Assembly (NCBI GenBank): GCA_036226585.1 | Contig: CP108997.1 | Location: 5,518,001-5,582,000, forward strand | Length of the DNA: 64,000 nucleotides | Reading direction: 5' to 3' | Source: Streptomyces sp. NBC_00708 | GTDB taxonomy: Bacteria; Actinomycetota; Actinomycetes; Streptomycetales; Streptomycetaceae | Shown: positions 37,840 to 46,196 of the stretch, in pieces | Layout: each line of letters opens with the position of its first letter | How positions within the stretch are numbered: position 1 is the stretch's first letter | The notes under the pieces: model-generated | Database searches by the model: none | What the model was told of the DNA's origin: nothing | The model's input: the letters and a program-made list of their open reading frames with translations, nothing else | Made by a program: the position numbers and the translations under genes

Positions 37840-38423
37840 GTGCCAGTCCTCTTACTCGTTGCAAGTGCGGGTGCCTGTTCCGGCCGGCGCAGGAGAGCCA
37901 GGTCTTCGAGCCGGAACAGCGCGGTGAGCGGGCAGTCGACGCGTTCGAGGGCCTCGGCCGCGCCCTGTTGCCGGTCAAGTATGACGAACGCGCCGACCAC
38001 GGAGTGCTGTTGACGCCTCAGCTCGGTGACCGTGCGTTCCAGCGCGGCTCCGGTGCCCGCCACGTCGTCGACCACGGCGAAGTGCGTACCCGGCGGCACC
38101 TGGCTGGACAGGCGCCCGGAGAGTCCGTAGGACTTGGGCGTACGCCGGACGGCCCTGGCCTCCAGGGGGCGGGAGGCGGACGCGCTCACCAGCGATACGG
38201 CGGTGGCGAGCTGGCCTCCCGCGGCGACCTCGCCGGCGACCACCTCGGCCGTCGTCGCGGCGATCCGCTCGTACAGGGCGAGGGCGAGGGCGTGCAGCAG
38301 CGCCGGTTCGCCCAGCACCCGGTGGCCGTCGAAGTAGTCGGTCAGCAGCAGTCCGTCGGACCGCTCGGCCGTCACGAACGGAGCGCGGTCCAGCAGCGCC
38401 TGTGCCAGCGCGGTGGACGTCAT
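37836..38423 (-). CDS. Phosphoribosyltransferase, orotate PRTase-like
   Basis: A 195-residue type I phosphoribosyltransferase. The PRPP-binding motif is FAVVDDVAGTGAALERTV, with adjacent acidic residues then TG. VAGEVAAGGQLATAVSLVSA corresponds to the PyrE region around the flexible loop, and the segment RAVRRTPKSYGLSGRL carries the basic loop. It resembles orotate PRTase but is diverged, so the base accepted may be unusual. Start and stop overlap both neighbours by 4 bases (ATGA), which implies strict co-expression. A housekeeping pyrE would normally not be here. Confidence 0.82.
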   Translation of the reverse strand: MTSTALAQALLDRAPFVTAERSDGLLLTDYFDGHRVLGEPALLHALALALYERIAATTAEVVAGEVAAGGQLATAVSLVSASASRPLEARAVRRTPKSYGLSGRLSSQVPPGTHFAVVDDVAGTGAALERTVTELRRQQHSVVGAFVILDRQQGAAEALERVDCPLTALFRLEDLALLRRPEQAPALATSKRTGT

Positions 38424-39685
38424 GCCCCGGTCCTCGGCGCGCCCTCGCGGCCGGCGCGTGCGGCTTCGACCGCCTTGAGGGCGGAGCGGAGCGTTTCGTC
38501 GGCGTCGGAGAGCGAGGTGTCCAGGCCCGTCAGGTGACCGCCGTCGACGAGGTCGAGGAAGCCGGTGCGGACGCGGGTCATGTGCGCGATGTCGATGGGC
38601 CGGTCGCGCTCCTCGGGACGCTGCCGGATGCGTTGCACGGCCACGTCGACCGGACTGTGCGCGAGCAGGGCCAGATCCGGCTTCGGCAGCAGGGCCACCG
38701 TGTCCTGGAACCAGCCGTCGAAGTGCTGACCGCGGGCGAGTGCGTTGGCGACGGTGGTGTAGATGTAGCGGTCGCAGATGACCGTTTCGCCCGCCTCCAG
38801 CCGGGGGAGGATGGTGGCCCGCGCATGGTAGAGGCGGTCGCCCAGGGTGACCAGGTAGAGGGCCCGGTGGATCGCCGGGTCGTCGCCGCCCCGCTCGGCG
38901 AAGCCGCGGAAGACCTCGGTGGCACGGGCGCTCGGGGTCGGCTGGAAGGTGCTGAACACCTTGTGGCCGGACGCCCTGAGTGCGGCACTGAGCCCGTTGA
39001 CCAGGGTGGTCTTGCCCGCGCCGTCCGTGCCCTCGACCACGACGAGGAGGCCGGGCGCGGTGTGCGGGCGCATCCGGCGGAGGAAGCCGAAGGCGGTGGG
39101 GGCCTGCGCCGGTCCCGCGTCGGAGGAGGGGGCGCGTACGGAGACCCCGTCCCGGGACACGTCGATCCGGATGAGGGAGCCGACCTCTAGACCCGTACGC
39201 GAACGGAGCGCCTCCCGGCCGCCGTTGGCCGGCTTCTCGACGACGACGGCCGCCTCGGTGACCTCGGCGCCGATCTCCCGGACGGCCTTCACCAGGGCGA
39301 TGAGGGTTCCGCCGGTGGACAGGGTGTCGTCGACCAGGCAGACGCGGTCGCCGGGTTCGATCCCGTTGACGTAGAGGGAGCCCCCCGTGTACTCGCTGTC
39401 GAAGTCGACCCGGTGTCCCGGGACGTCGTAGGGGTACGCCCGCGCGAGGGCCAGGGGGAGTCCCGTGGCCAGCGAGAGCGCGGCGCCGATGACGGCCCCC
39501 TTCTCCTCCTCGACGAGGATCTTCGTGCAGCCGGCCAGGTCCAGGGAGGCGAGCAGCCTCGCCGTCACGTGCTCCAGCAACCGCGGTCGCAGCGCGGGGA
39601 TGTGGTCGCACAGTTCGTTCACGCTGGTGAGGTAGCGACCGGAATCGACCACACGCGCTGCGGCATAGGAGTCTTCGAGAATCAA
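38420..39685 (-). CDS. Phosphoribosyltransferase-thymidylate kinase fusion protein
   Basis: A 421-residue fusion. The N-terminal half (about 1-190) is orotate-PRTase-like, with KILVEEEKGAVIGAALSLAT and PRPP motif VCLVDDTLSTGGTLI. The C-terminal half (about 215-420) is thymidylate-kinase-like, with P-loop VEGTDGAGKTTLVNGL, CDRYIYTT and a lid region RQRPEERDRP. It could ribosyl-phosphorylate a base and then phosphorylate the nucleotide. I start it at TTG 39685 because GGAAGG lies 8 bases upstream. The ATG at 39805 would overlap the ligase gene by over 110 bases. The fusion is unusual. Confidence 0.82.
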   Translation of the reverse strand: MILEDSYAAARVVDSGRYLTSVNELCDHIPALRPRLLEHVTARLLASLDLAGCTKILVEEEKGAVIGAALSLATGLPLALARAYPYDVPGHRVDFDSEYTGGSLYVNGIEPGDRVCLVDDTLSTGGTLIALVKAVREIGAEVTEAAVVVEKPANGGREALRSRTGLEVGSLIRIDVSRDGVSVRAPSSDAGPAQAPTAFGFLRRMRPHTAPGLLVVVEGTDGAGKTTLVNGLSAALRASGHKVFSTFQPTPSARATEVFRGFAERGGDDPAIHRALYLVTLGDRLYHARATILPRLEAGETVICDRYIYTTVANALARGQHFDGWFQDTVALLPKPDLALLAHSPVDVAVQRIRQRPEERDRPIDIAHMTRVRTGFLDLVDGGHLTGLDTSLSDADETLRSALKAVEAARAGREGAPRTGA

Positions 39686-39689
39686 GCGA

Positions 39690-41111
39690 TCAGCCTTCCA
39701 GGATGGCGAGGACGCGCGCCCGGTCCGGCTTGCCCGAAGCCGTGCGCGGAATGGCGGGGGTGAAGACCCAGCGGCGGGGCACCGCGAAGCTGCTGAGGCG
39801 TTCACGGAGGTGCTGGGCCAGCTCCGCGGCGGTGGCGCCGGGTTCGGCGTGGACGAGAGCGGCCACCATCTCGCCGCGATCGGGGTCGGGGACCCCGGCC
39901 ACCACCGCGTCCCTGACCAACGGGCTGTTCAACAAGTGGTGTTCGACATCGAAGGGACTGACCTTCGCACCGGCCACATTGATGAGCACCTTCGTCCGGC
40001 CGGTGAGCCAGAGCCTTCCCCGGTCGTCAAGCCTGCCCAGGTCGCCGGTCTCCACGAAGCGCGTCGCGGGGCCGTCGCCGGGAACGGCCGGGCTGGTGGG
40101 GACCGGCGCCCGGCCGCCCCCTCCCGTGAGGTAGTGGACGGGGGCGGCGGGCCGGCCGATCACGACGTGTCCGGTGCGCCCCGCCCCGAGGGGCACGCCG
40201 TCCGGTCCGACGACGCGCACGGTGACTCCGGGGACCGGCAGCCCCACCGATCCCACCGTGTCCGGGTGAGCGGCGAGGTTCATCGTGGCGATGCCCCCCT
40301 CGGACAGCCCGTACTCCTGGCAGACGGGCACACCGGTGACGTCCTGCCATCCCTCGGCCCAGGAGGGGTGCAACGGGGCACCCCCCGAGAGCGGGTGGCG
40401 GAGCCCGGGGAGACCGATGCGGCGGACCTCCTTCGAGCGGGCCACCGCGCGGAACACGTAGGGGGTGCCGGAGAGCGTCCCGGGGCGGTGCTCGTGCGCC
40501 ATCCGCACCATCGCCGCGGGGTCGTAACGGGGCGTCAGCAGGGTCGTCGCGCCCGCTCGGAGCGCCGCCGTCAGCAGCCCGGAGGCGAAGCTGTGCGAGA
40601 CGGGCGTGCCGGTCAGGACCGGGTGCTCCGGTCCGAGGCCGAGTGCGCGTGCGACCGCGTCGGCCTCGTCGTCGATGTTCGCCGCGCTGCGCAGGACCCC
40701 TTTGGCGGTGCCGGTGGTGCCGGAGGTGAGGTGCACCAGCGCGGGGCGGTCGGCATCCGCTTCGGCGGGCTCCCGGCAGGGCAGTGGCCCGGAGCCGTCC
40801 GCGGAGACGAGGAGGGCGGCCGACAGGTCGGCGGCCAGCGCTTCGGCGGTGGGGGCGGGCATGGCCTCGGGCAGCGGCAGGACCGGGAACCCGCAGGACC
40901 GCAGGGCCAGGAAGTCGATCACCCACTGGCAGTCGGCGGACCGGTGGAGCGCCGCGATGCCGGGGCGGGTACCGGCCGCCGGGGACAGTTCGCGGGCCCG
41001 CTGCGCGACCCGGTCGACGAGCCGGGACCAGGTCAGCGAGTGCTCCGGGTCGGCCAGCGCGAGCGCGTGCGGGCGTTCCGTCGCGTGGGCGTGGAGGATG
41101 TCGAGCATCAT
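39690..41111 (-). CDS. Acyl-AMP ligase / acyl-CoA synthetase
   Basis: A 473-residue adenylate-forming enzyme. Core motifs are VHLTSGTTGTAKGVLRSAAN (A3), CQEYGLSEGG (A5), FVETGDLGRLDDRGRLWLTG (A7) and the C-terminal RTASGKPDRARV with catalytic Lys (A10). It probably activates a carboxylic acid as an adenylate and loads the ACP encoded two genes upstream. The substrate cannot be read from sequence. The ATG at 41111 overlaps the ketosynthase stop (41108), so the two are coupled. Confidence 0.88.
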   Translation of the reverse strand: MMLDILHAHATERPHALALADPEHSLTWSRLVDRVAQRARELSPAAGTRPGIAALHRSADCQWVIDFLALRSCGFPVLPLPEAMPAPTAEALAADLSAALLVSADGSGPLPCREPAEADADRPALVHLTSGTTGTAKGVLRSAANIDDEADAVARALGLGPEHPVLTGTPVSHSFASGLLTAALRAGATTLLTPRYDPAAMVRMAHEHRPGTLSGTPYVFRAVARSKEVRRIGLPGLRHPLSGGAPLHPSWAEGWQDVTGVPVCQEYGLSEGGIATMNLAAHPDTVGSVGLPVPGVTVRVVGPDGVPLGAGRTGHVVIGRPAAPVHYLTGGGGRAPVPTSPAVPGDGPATRFVETGDLGRLDDRGRLWLTGRTKVLINVAGAKVSPFDVEHHLLNSPLVRDAVVAGVPDPDRGEMVAALVHAEPGATAAELAQHLRERLSSFAVPRRWVFTPAIPRTASGKPDRARVLAILEG

Positions 41112-43216
41112 GCGGCCTCCTCCGGCTCCGGGCGCCGGTAGTGGACGAGCACTGTGGAGGAGTAGGCCCCCGTGCAGGCGACGACCGCTTCGCCGGCCTC
41201 ACCACGCGCGATCATGTCCATGGCCTCCAGATGGGCGTTCAACGGTTCGGCGGCACCGCCCAGCGACTCGTGCTCCGTCCATCCGGCGTCCGTCGCGAGG
41301 CCGGCGTCCGTACGGTTGAGCCCGGTGACGATCAAGGTCTTCGGCCGTACGGGGCAGAGCCTCGCCAGCCCTTCCTCCAGCACATCGATCCCGGCCGGCG
41401 CGGCGGCGACGGGCAGGCGGACCGCTGCCACCAGCTCGACCGCGGACGCCTCCGCAGGGGAGGGCCCGCAGCCGACCGCGATCACTGTGCCTGTCGGCGG
41501 GACCGGGGGATCACCCGCTTCCGCCCAGAGCCGGTTCTCCGGGGCGTCGTAGCCCCCGGCGAGACAGGCCGGTGCCCTCCCCGTCGCGACCAGGTGCGCT
41601 GCCGAGACGAGGGCCTCGACCGCCGCCGTCCTGCCGAGGAAGGTCTCGGTCTGACCGGTGACGCCGAAGAGGACGGACGCCATCGCGGCGGGGGTGTTGA
41701 ACGTGGACAGCGCGAAGTCCATCGGATCGACCCGGCGCGGTCCCCGCTCCCGGAGGGTGGTGTGGATGCGGGCATGGTGGCTCTGCATCCCGTACTCGGT
41801 GCCGAGCAGCAGACCACCGGCGAGGAGGTCCGCACGGGTCGTCGCCCCCAGGCCGCCCAGCAGGGCGCCGGCCGCGTCCGCCACCAGGAGGCAGGTCCGG
41901 TCGGGGCGGGGGTTGCCGACGGGAGCGGCGGCGACCGCGGGCGAGGCGCCGTTCCAGCCCGCGGACCAGCCGCGAGCGGTGGCACGGCCGTCCGTGACCG
42001 AGGCGGCCGCGTACACGTGGACGGGCCTGCGGACCACGGGACGGGGCTCGGCCGGACGGTCGTCCAGTACCACCGTGCAGTTGGCGCCCCCGAAGCCGGA
42101 GGCGTGCACCAGGACCGACCCCCCGGGATGGGGCCCGTGCCCGTCGGAGAGTGCGAGCGCCCGGGTCCCCGGGTCCTGCTCCCCGGGGTGCAGGACCGGG
42201 GGCACCTCGTTCCGGAGCAGCCCCTCGGTGGCCGCGATGAAGGTGAACAGGCCCGCGGCGCCTTCGGTGTGGCCGGCGGCGGCCTTGATCGCCGTGGTCC
42301 GCACCGGGCGGCCGCCGTCGGCCAGCACACTGCCCACCGCCTGGGCCTCCGCCAGGTCGCCGGCCTGCGAGGCGGTCCCGTGCGCGTGGTAGAGCCCGAT
42401 CTCCTGCGGGCCGCGGCCGGCATCGTCGAGCGCGCGGGACAGGGACCGGGCGATGCCCTGTGCGGCGGGGGTCGTCAGATGGACGGCGTCGGAGCAGGCG
42501 CCCCAGCCCTGGACGGTCACCAGAGCCGGACGCCCGCGCTCCGCCGCGTGCCGGGAGCTCTCCAGGACCACTACCGCCGCGCCCTCCGCCAGAATGAATC
42601 CGCTCCGGTCGGCGGAGAACGGCCGCGTCGTCGTCCGGGACAGCAGGCGCATCGAGTGGAAGCCCGCGAAGACGACCTCGGTCAGCACGTCGACCGCGGC
42701 GACCAGGACGACCGGGGCCTCTCCGCTCCTGATCCGCTCACTGGCCCAGGCCAGCGCCCCGGTGCTCGACGCGCAGGCGGAGGACAGCACCACGCAGGGG
42801 CCGTTCAGCGCGAGCCGCTCGCGCAGCGAGACGGCCGGCCCTTCCTTGCGGTACCGCCTGGCGTCGGTCCCTTCCCCGGGCGGTACGGACCCGAAGGCCA
42901 CGTCCGGCAGGTGCCAGCCCGCACTGGTGGACGCGAGCGCCAGCCCGGCGGACCGCAGCTGTTGCGGTGCCAGACCGGCCTGGGCCAGGGCCTGGTCGGC
43001 AGAGGCCGCCAGAAGATCCGCCGGACGGTCCTCGAACGGGCCCTCCCAGGCGGGGACTTCGTACACGGCGGTGGTCCGGTAGCCGGAGCTGCCCGGCCAG
43101 GCGGCCGTCGTCGGTGCCCGTCCCGCGAAGAGGCCTTCCCAGAAGCGCCGCACCCCGGTTCCGAAGGGCGAGACGCAGCCCATGCCGGTGACCACTACCC
43201 CCGTCGACTCCGTCAC
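41108..43216 (-). CDS. Beta-ketoacyl synthase with a second, degenerate KS-like half
   Basis: A 702-residue protein. The first half (about 5-390) is a complete ketosynthase: active Cys148 in VLSSACASSTGA, His in YHAHGTASQAGD and AAAGHTEGAAGLF. The second half (about 420-690) reads like a ketosynthase N-terminal fold, with DFALSTFNTPAAMASVLFGV, GQTETFLGRTAAVEALVSAA and CLAGGYDAPE, but the active Cys is replaced in TGQTETF. The arrangement recalls a KS fused to a chain-length-factor-like partner. No acyltransferase is visible nearby. GTG or ATG near 43216 overlaps the ACP stop. Confidence 0.85.
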   Translation of the reverse strand: MTESTGVVVTGMGCVSPFGTGVRRFWEGLFAGRAPTTAAWPGSSGYRTTAVYEVPAWEGPFEDRPADLLAASADQALAQAGLAPQQLRSAGLALASTSAGWHLPDVAFGSVPPGEGTDARRYRKEGPAVSLRERLALNGPCVVLSSACASSTGALAWASERIRSGEAPVVLVAAVDVLTEVVFAGFHSMRLLSRTTTRPFSADRSGFILAEGAAVVVLESSRHAAERGRPALVTVQGWGACSDAVHLTTPAAQGIARSLSRALDDAGRGPQEIGLYHAHGTASQAGDLAEAQAVGSVLADGGRPVRTTAIKAAAGHTEGAAGLFTFIAATEGLLRNEVPPVLHPGEQDPGTRALALSDGHGPHPGGSVLVHASGFGGANCTVVLDDRPAEPRPVVRRPVHVYAAASVTDGRATARGWSAGWNGASPAVAAAPVGNPRPDRTCLLVADAAGALLGGLGATTRADLLAGGLLLGTEYGMQSHHARIHTTLRERGPRRVDPMDFALSTFNTPAAMASVLFGVTGQTETFLGRTAAVEALVSAAHLVATGRAPACLAGGYDAPENRLWAEAGDPPVPPTGTVIAVGCGPSPAEASAVELVAAVRLPVAAAPAGIDVLEEGLARLCPVRPKTLIVTGLNRTDAGLATDAGWTEHESLGGAAEPLNAHLEAMDMIARGEAGEAVVACTGAYSSTVLVHYRRPEPEEAA

Positions 43217-43488
43217 GCCGGGCCGGTCCCGGATGCCGCGTCCACGATGCGCACGAGGTCGGCTACGGTCTTCGCGGTGTCGAGATCGCTGTCGTCGACG
43301 TCGATCCGGAACGCCTCCTCGATATCGGCGGCGAGCGACAGCAGCTCCAGCGAGTCGATGCCGAGATCCACCAGTCTGGCCTGCGGCGACACCGAAGCGC
43401 TTCCCTCCCGCAGTTCCGGACTGTGCGCGATCAGCAGCTGTTCGAGTACGTCGGTGACGCCCTGCTCGGTGATGCCCTGCTCGGTCAT
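43213..43488 (-). CDS. Acyl carrier protein
   Basis: A 91-residue acidic ACP with phosphopantetheine Ser46 in DLGIDSLELLSL. It has the expected four-helix pattern and lies between the cupin-like and ketosynthase genes. It probably holds the acyl chain activated by the ligase and extended by the ketosynthase. The ATG at 43488 lies 34 bases after the cupin gene, and its stop overlaps the ketosynthase start. Confidence 0.92.
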   Translation of the reverse strand: MTEQGITEQGVTDVLEQLLIAHSPELREGSASVSPQARLVDLGIDSLELLSLAADIEEAFRIDVDDSDLDTAKTVADLVRIVDAASGTGPA

Positions 43489-43522
43489 GTGCTCGTCCTT
43501 GTCTCGGTCCGGCCGGGCCGTG

Positions 43523-44197
43523 TCAGTGGAAGTCGGGGTCGAGCCGGCCCATGGCCGCGAGTCCGACCTTCAGCTGGCCGTCCGGGTCGAAGGTGTCGTA
43601 GAAGGTGCCGCGTTCCATGTCGAAGATGCGCGCGGCGCGGAGAACGGAAGGTCCGCGGACGAAGAGCGTCAGACAGGGGTCGGTGTCGCTGTCGTTGATG
43701 ACCTGGTGCGGCCGGCCGGCCGGCAGCGAGTTGGACTCCCCTTCCGCCAGGGAGTGTTCGAGGTCCTCGCGGAGCAGGGACTCACTGGCCTCCTCGTCGG
43801 TCCTCAGGACCTCGAACTGCCTCTCCCGGTACCCGCCGCGCAGCATGACGGTGCTGCAGTGCCACTTGTGGTAGTGGACCCGTTCCTGGGCGCCGCCGTT
43901 CTGCAGCCTCGTCTTGAACCGGTGCAGCCGGATACGGAAGCCGTTGCCCGGCTCCGAATGGAGGACGAACTTGTCCATCAGGATGCGCGGATAAGCGGAA
44001 TGCGGAGCGAGGCTGCGGAACAGCTCACCGTCCGCCAGGATCTCGTCCGTACGCTCCGCGAAGATCTCCGGACGTGCGGCCGCGGCCCGCAGGATCTCCT
44101 CGACGACGGACGCCTGCCGCTCCATGTACGAGCCGTCGCGCCAGTCGACCTCGCCCCGCAGGGCCGTCACGAAGTCGTTCCACGTGCTGATTGACAC
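43523..44197 (-). CDS. Cupin-like protein, possible metal-dependent dioxygenase
   Basis: A 224-residue protein with a helical N-terminus and a cupin-like barrel. VHYHKWHCSTVMLRGGYRER supplies an HxxxH/HxxH cluster, and LPAGRPHQVINDSDTD supplies the second cupin motif His. This resembles thiol dioxygenase or 3-His cupins. It could oxidise a Cys- or Ser-derived intermediate on a carrier (inference). GTG 44197 follows GGGGGAAA. It lies 60 bases downstream of the condensation gene in the same operon. Confidence 0.68.
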   Translation of the reverse strand: MSISTWNDFVTALRGEVDWRDGSYMERQASVVEEILRAAAARPEIFAERTDEILADGELFRSLAPHSAYPRILMDKFVLHSEPGNGFRIRLHRFKTRLQNGGAQERVHYHKWHCSTVMLRGGYRERQFEVLRTDEEASESLLREDLEHSLAEGESNSLPAGRPHQVINDSDTDPCLTLFVRGPSVLRAARIFDMERGTFYDTFDPDGQLKVGLAAMGRLDPDFH

Positions 44198-44257
44198 GAT
44201 TTCCCCCAGGGCATTCGGCGACAGGTTGGAGAGGCGCGAGACGTCAGGTCGGGCAGG

Positions 44258-45964
44258 TCAGGCCGGGGAGACCCCGGTGGTGCTCCCGGCGGGGACGACG
44301 GTCCACAGCGCGGGCACCATGGCCGCGGGGAAAGCCGGCAGGGCGTGATGCGCCGCCTGCCGCAGCTCCTCGACGTCCACGGGCTCGTCGCAGAAGACCC
44401 GGGCCGACAGGACGGGGCCGTCCGCGCCCTCCGTGACGGCGGCCTCGACACGTCGGCCGGGCAGGGCTTCGGACAGCATCGACACGACATCGGGCAGATG
44501 GATCCAGCAGTGGTCCACCAGGGCCCAGTCCGCCCCTCTGGCCGGGGGGCGGCAGCCCTCGTCGGCGAGGATCCGGCGCAGCTCCGAGAGCGGCAGGTCG
44601 GCGCCGGCGGCCCGGACGAGTACCTTCTCCAGGCCCCGCATCAGCAGCTCCGCCGACTGCGCCGGCATGAAAGCGGTGTCGACCATGGCGTATACGTGGT
44701 CGCAGTCGCCCAGCGTCCTGGCGTGGAAGAAGAACTTCGCGTCCTGCCGGTCCCACGCGCCGATCCACTCCAGCCGTGTACCGCGCGCGAGCGATTCCAG
44801 GTCGGCATCGTCGTCCGGCCCTGCGGCCCGGTCGCCCATGAACACCCTGATGTCGTTGAAGAACGACGAGAGATCGAGGCGGACTCCCCGTTCACGGTCG
44901 ACCCGGGCCATCAGGCGGTCGCGCTCGACCGGATCGCACTGACTGCGCAGCAGGTCGGCCCTGGTGGCGCCCGCCACGGAGTGGACCAGGCCGGTGAACG
45001 TTCCGTCCGCGAGATCGGCGCACACCATGCCGTTGCTCACGGCGCTGCTCACGATCCGCTTCAGATCGGGGAAGGACCGATTGCCGAGGATCGTCTTGAA
45101 GGCCACGCGCCGGTTCCCGGTGAACACTCCGAGCATCAGGGCGGTGGCGGCGAGGAGTACGTTCGACGTGGTGGATCCGTCGCGCCCGGAGATCCGGCGC
45201 AGCGCCTCGGTGAGGGCCGGGGAGCGCATTTCGATCCGCCGGAAGCGTGCCTGATCGGGCGGCAGTTGGGGCCCGGGGAACATGGTCTGCGGGATCGTCC
45301 GGAGCTGCTGTTCCAGACGTTCGAGCGAACGGGCGGAGAGCCGCTGTCCGGCAGCCGACCGTTCATGGGCGGCACGCTCCAGGGGCTGCGGCGCGGGCGC
45401 GGTCCAGGAGGTTCCGCGCATCAGCCCGCTCAGTTCCTCGGAGAGGACCCGGGTCGCGCCGCCGTCCGCGAACACATGGGAGAGCACCATGACGACCCGC
45501 GCGGGCGCCCGTCGCACGGAGACGACGCAGAGGCGCGCGGGCCAGTCGTCGAGCAGGTCGAAGGACCGGCCGGACAGCTCCTCGCGGCACCGCGCGGCGA
45601 CCTCGTCCACGGTCTCCTCGGACGCCTCCGCCAGGAGCACCGGCAAGGACCCCGAGGCGAAGACCTCCTGGAGCGGTTCGCCGTCGGCGGCGAGGGTGAT
45701 CCGGCTCCGGAACGCCTCATGGCGGTGGACGACACGGCTCAGGGCGTCCATGACCTCTTCGTGCGACAGCCCGTCGGGCACCGGGACGGACAGCGCCATG
45801 TTGAAGTAGTGCGCCTCCTGCCCCATCCACTGGCAGTCGTTCCACAGCAGCCGCTGCGCCCACATCAGGGGGCCCGGCCCGCGCGCCGGGCCGGAGAAGG
45901 CGAGGCTCCCCGGAACCCGTGATCCGTCGGCGGAGCTCCCGGATCTGTCGCTCGTGGCGGTCAC
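44258..45964 (-). CDS. Stand-alone NRPS condensation-domain protein
   Basis: A 568-residue single-domain condensation protein. HRHEAFRSRITLAADGEP is the C2/C3 region, and the HHxxxDG motif appears as S162-H163-VFA-D167-G168 (LSHVFADGG). The second, catalytic His and the Asp are kept, and the first His is Ser. It could join the ACP-bound acyl chain to the seryl-PCP of the 33886-35766 protein. GTG 45964 has GGAGAG about 9 bases upstream. It is the first gene of the operon, about 119 bases after the predicted transcription start. Confidence 0.85.
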   Translation of the reverse strand: MTATSDRSGSSADGSRVPGSLAFSGPARGPGPLMWAQRLLWNDCQWMGQEAHYFNMALSVPVPDGLSHEEVMDALSRVVHRHEAFRSRITLAADGEPLQEVFASGSLPVLLAEASEETVDEVAARCREELSGRSFDLLDDWPARLCVVSVRRAPARVVMVLSHVFADGGATRVLSEELSGLMRGTSWTAPAPQPLERAAHERSAAGQRLSARSLERLEQQLRTIPQTMFPGPQLPPDQARFRRIEMRSPALTEALRRISGRDGSTTSNVLLAATALMLGVFTGNRRVAFKTILGNRSFPDLKRIVSSAVSNGMVCADLADGTFTGLVHSVAGATRADLLRSQCDPVERDRLMARVDRERGVRLDLSSFFNDIRVFMGDRAAGPDDDADLESLARGTRLEWIGAWDRQDAKFFFHARTLGDCDHVYAMVDTAFMPAQSAELLMRGLEKVLVRAAGADLPLSELRRILADEGCRPPARGADWALVDHCWIHLPDVVSMLSEALPGRRVEAAVTEGADGPVLSARVFCDEPVDVEELRQAAHHALPAFPAAMVPALWTVVPAGSTTGVSPA

Positions 45965-46089
45965 AGCGCTGAACTCTCCGTCCGGTGCGGGCAGGGAACG
46001 CGGTCTCTCGGCGCGCGACCGGCTGTGAGGACAGCATCGACAGCGCCATTCCAGCCAGCGGCTGGGCCGCAGTGGCTGAATGTGCCCTC

Positions 46090-46119
46090 ATATTGGACTG
46101 GACCAATGGAGGGTGTCAA
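46090..46119 (-). promoter_or_regulatory. Promoter and palindromic operator of the biosynthetic operon
   Basis: On the minus strand: TTGACA (46114-46119), an 18-base spacer, then CAATAT (46090-46095). The palindrome ATTGGTCCAGTCCAAT (46092-46107) covers the spacer and overlaps the -10. Core TGGTCCAGTCCA matches the GntR/DasR-type consensus TGGTCTAGACCA at 10 of 12 positions. The same arrangement occurs at 49936-49965. Binding there should repress. Confidence 0.75.
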
Positions 46120-46196
46120 GATCGTCCCGCGAGGGAGGTCATGATCAACAGGCATACGGACAGGGCCAGTTGGGGCACATATCCGGGCATCATGGG

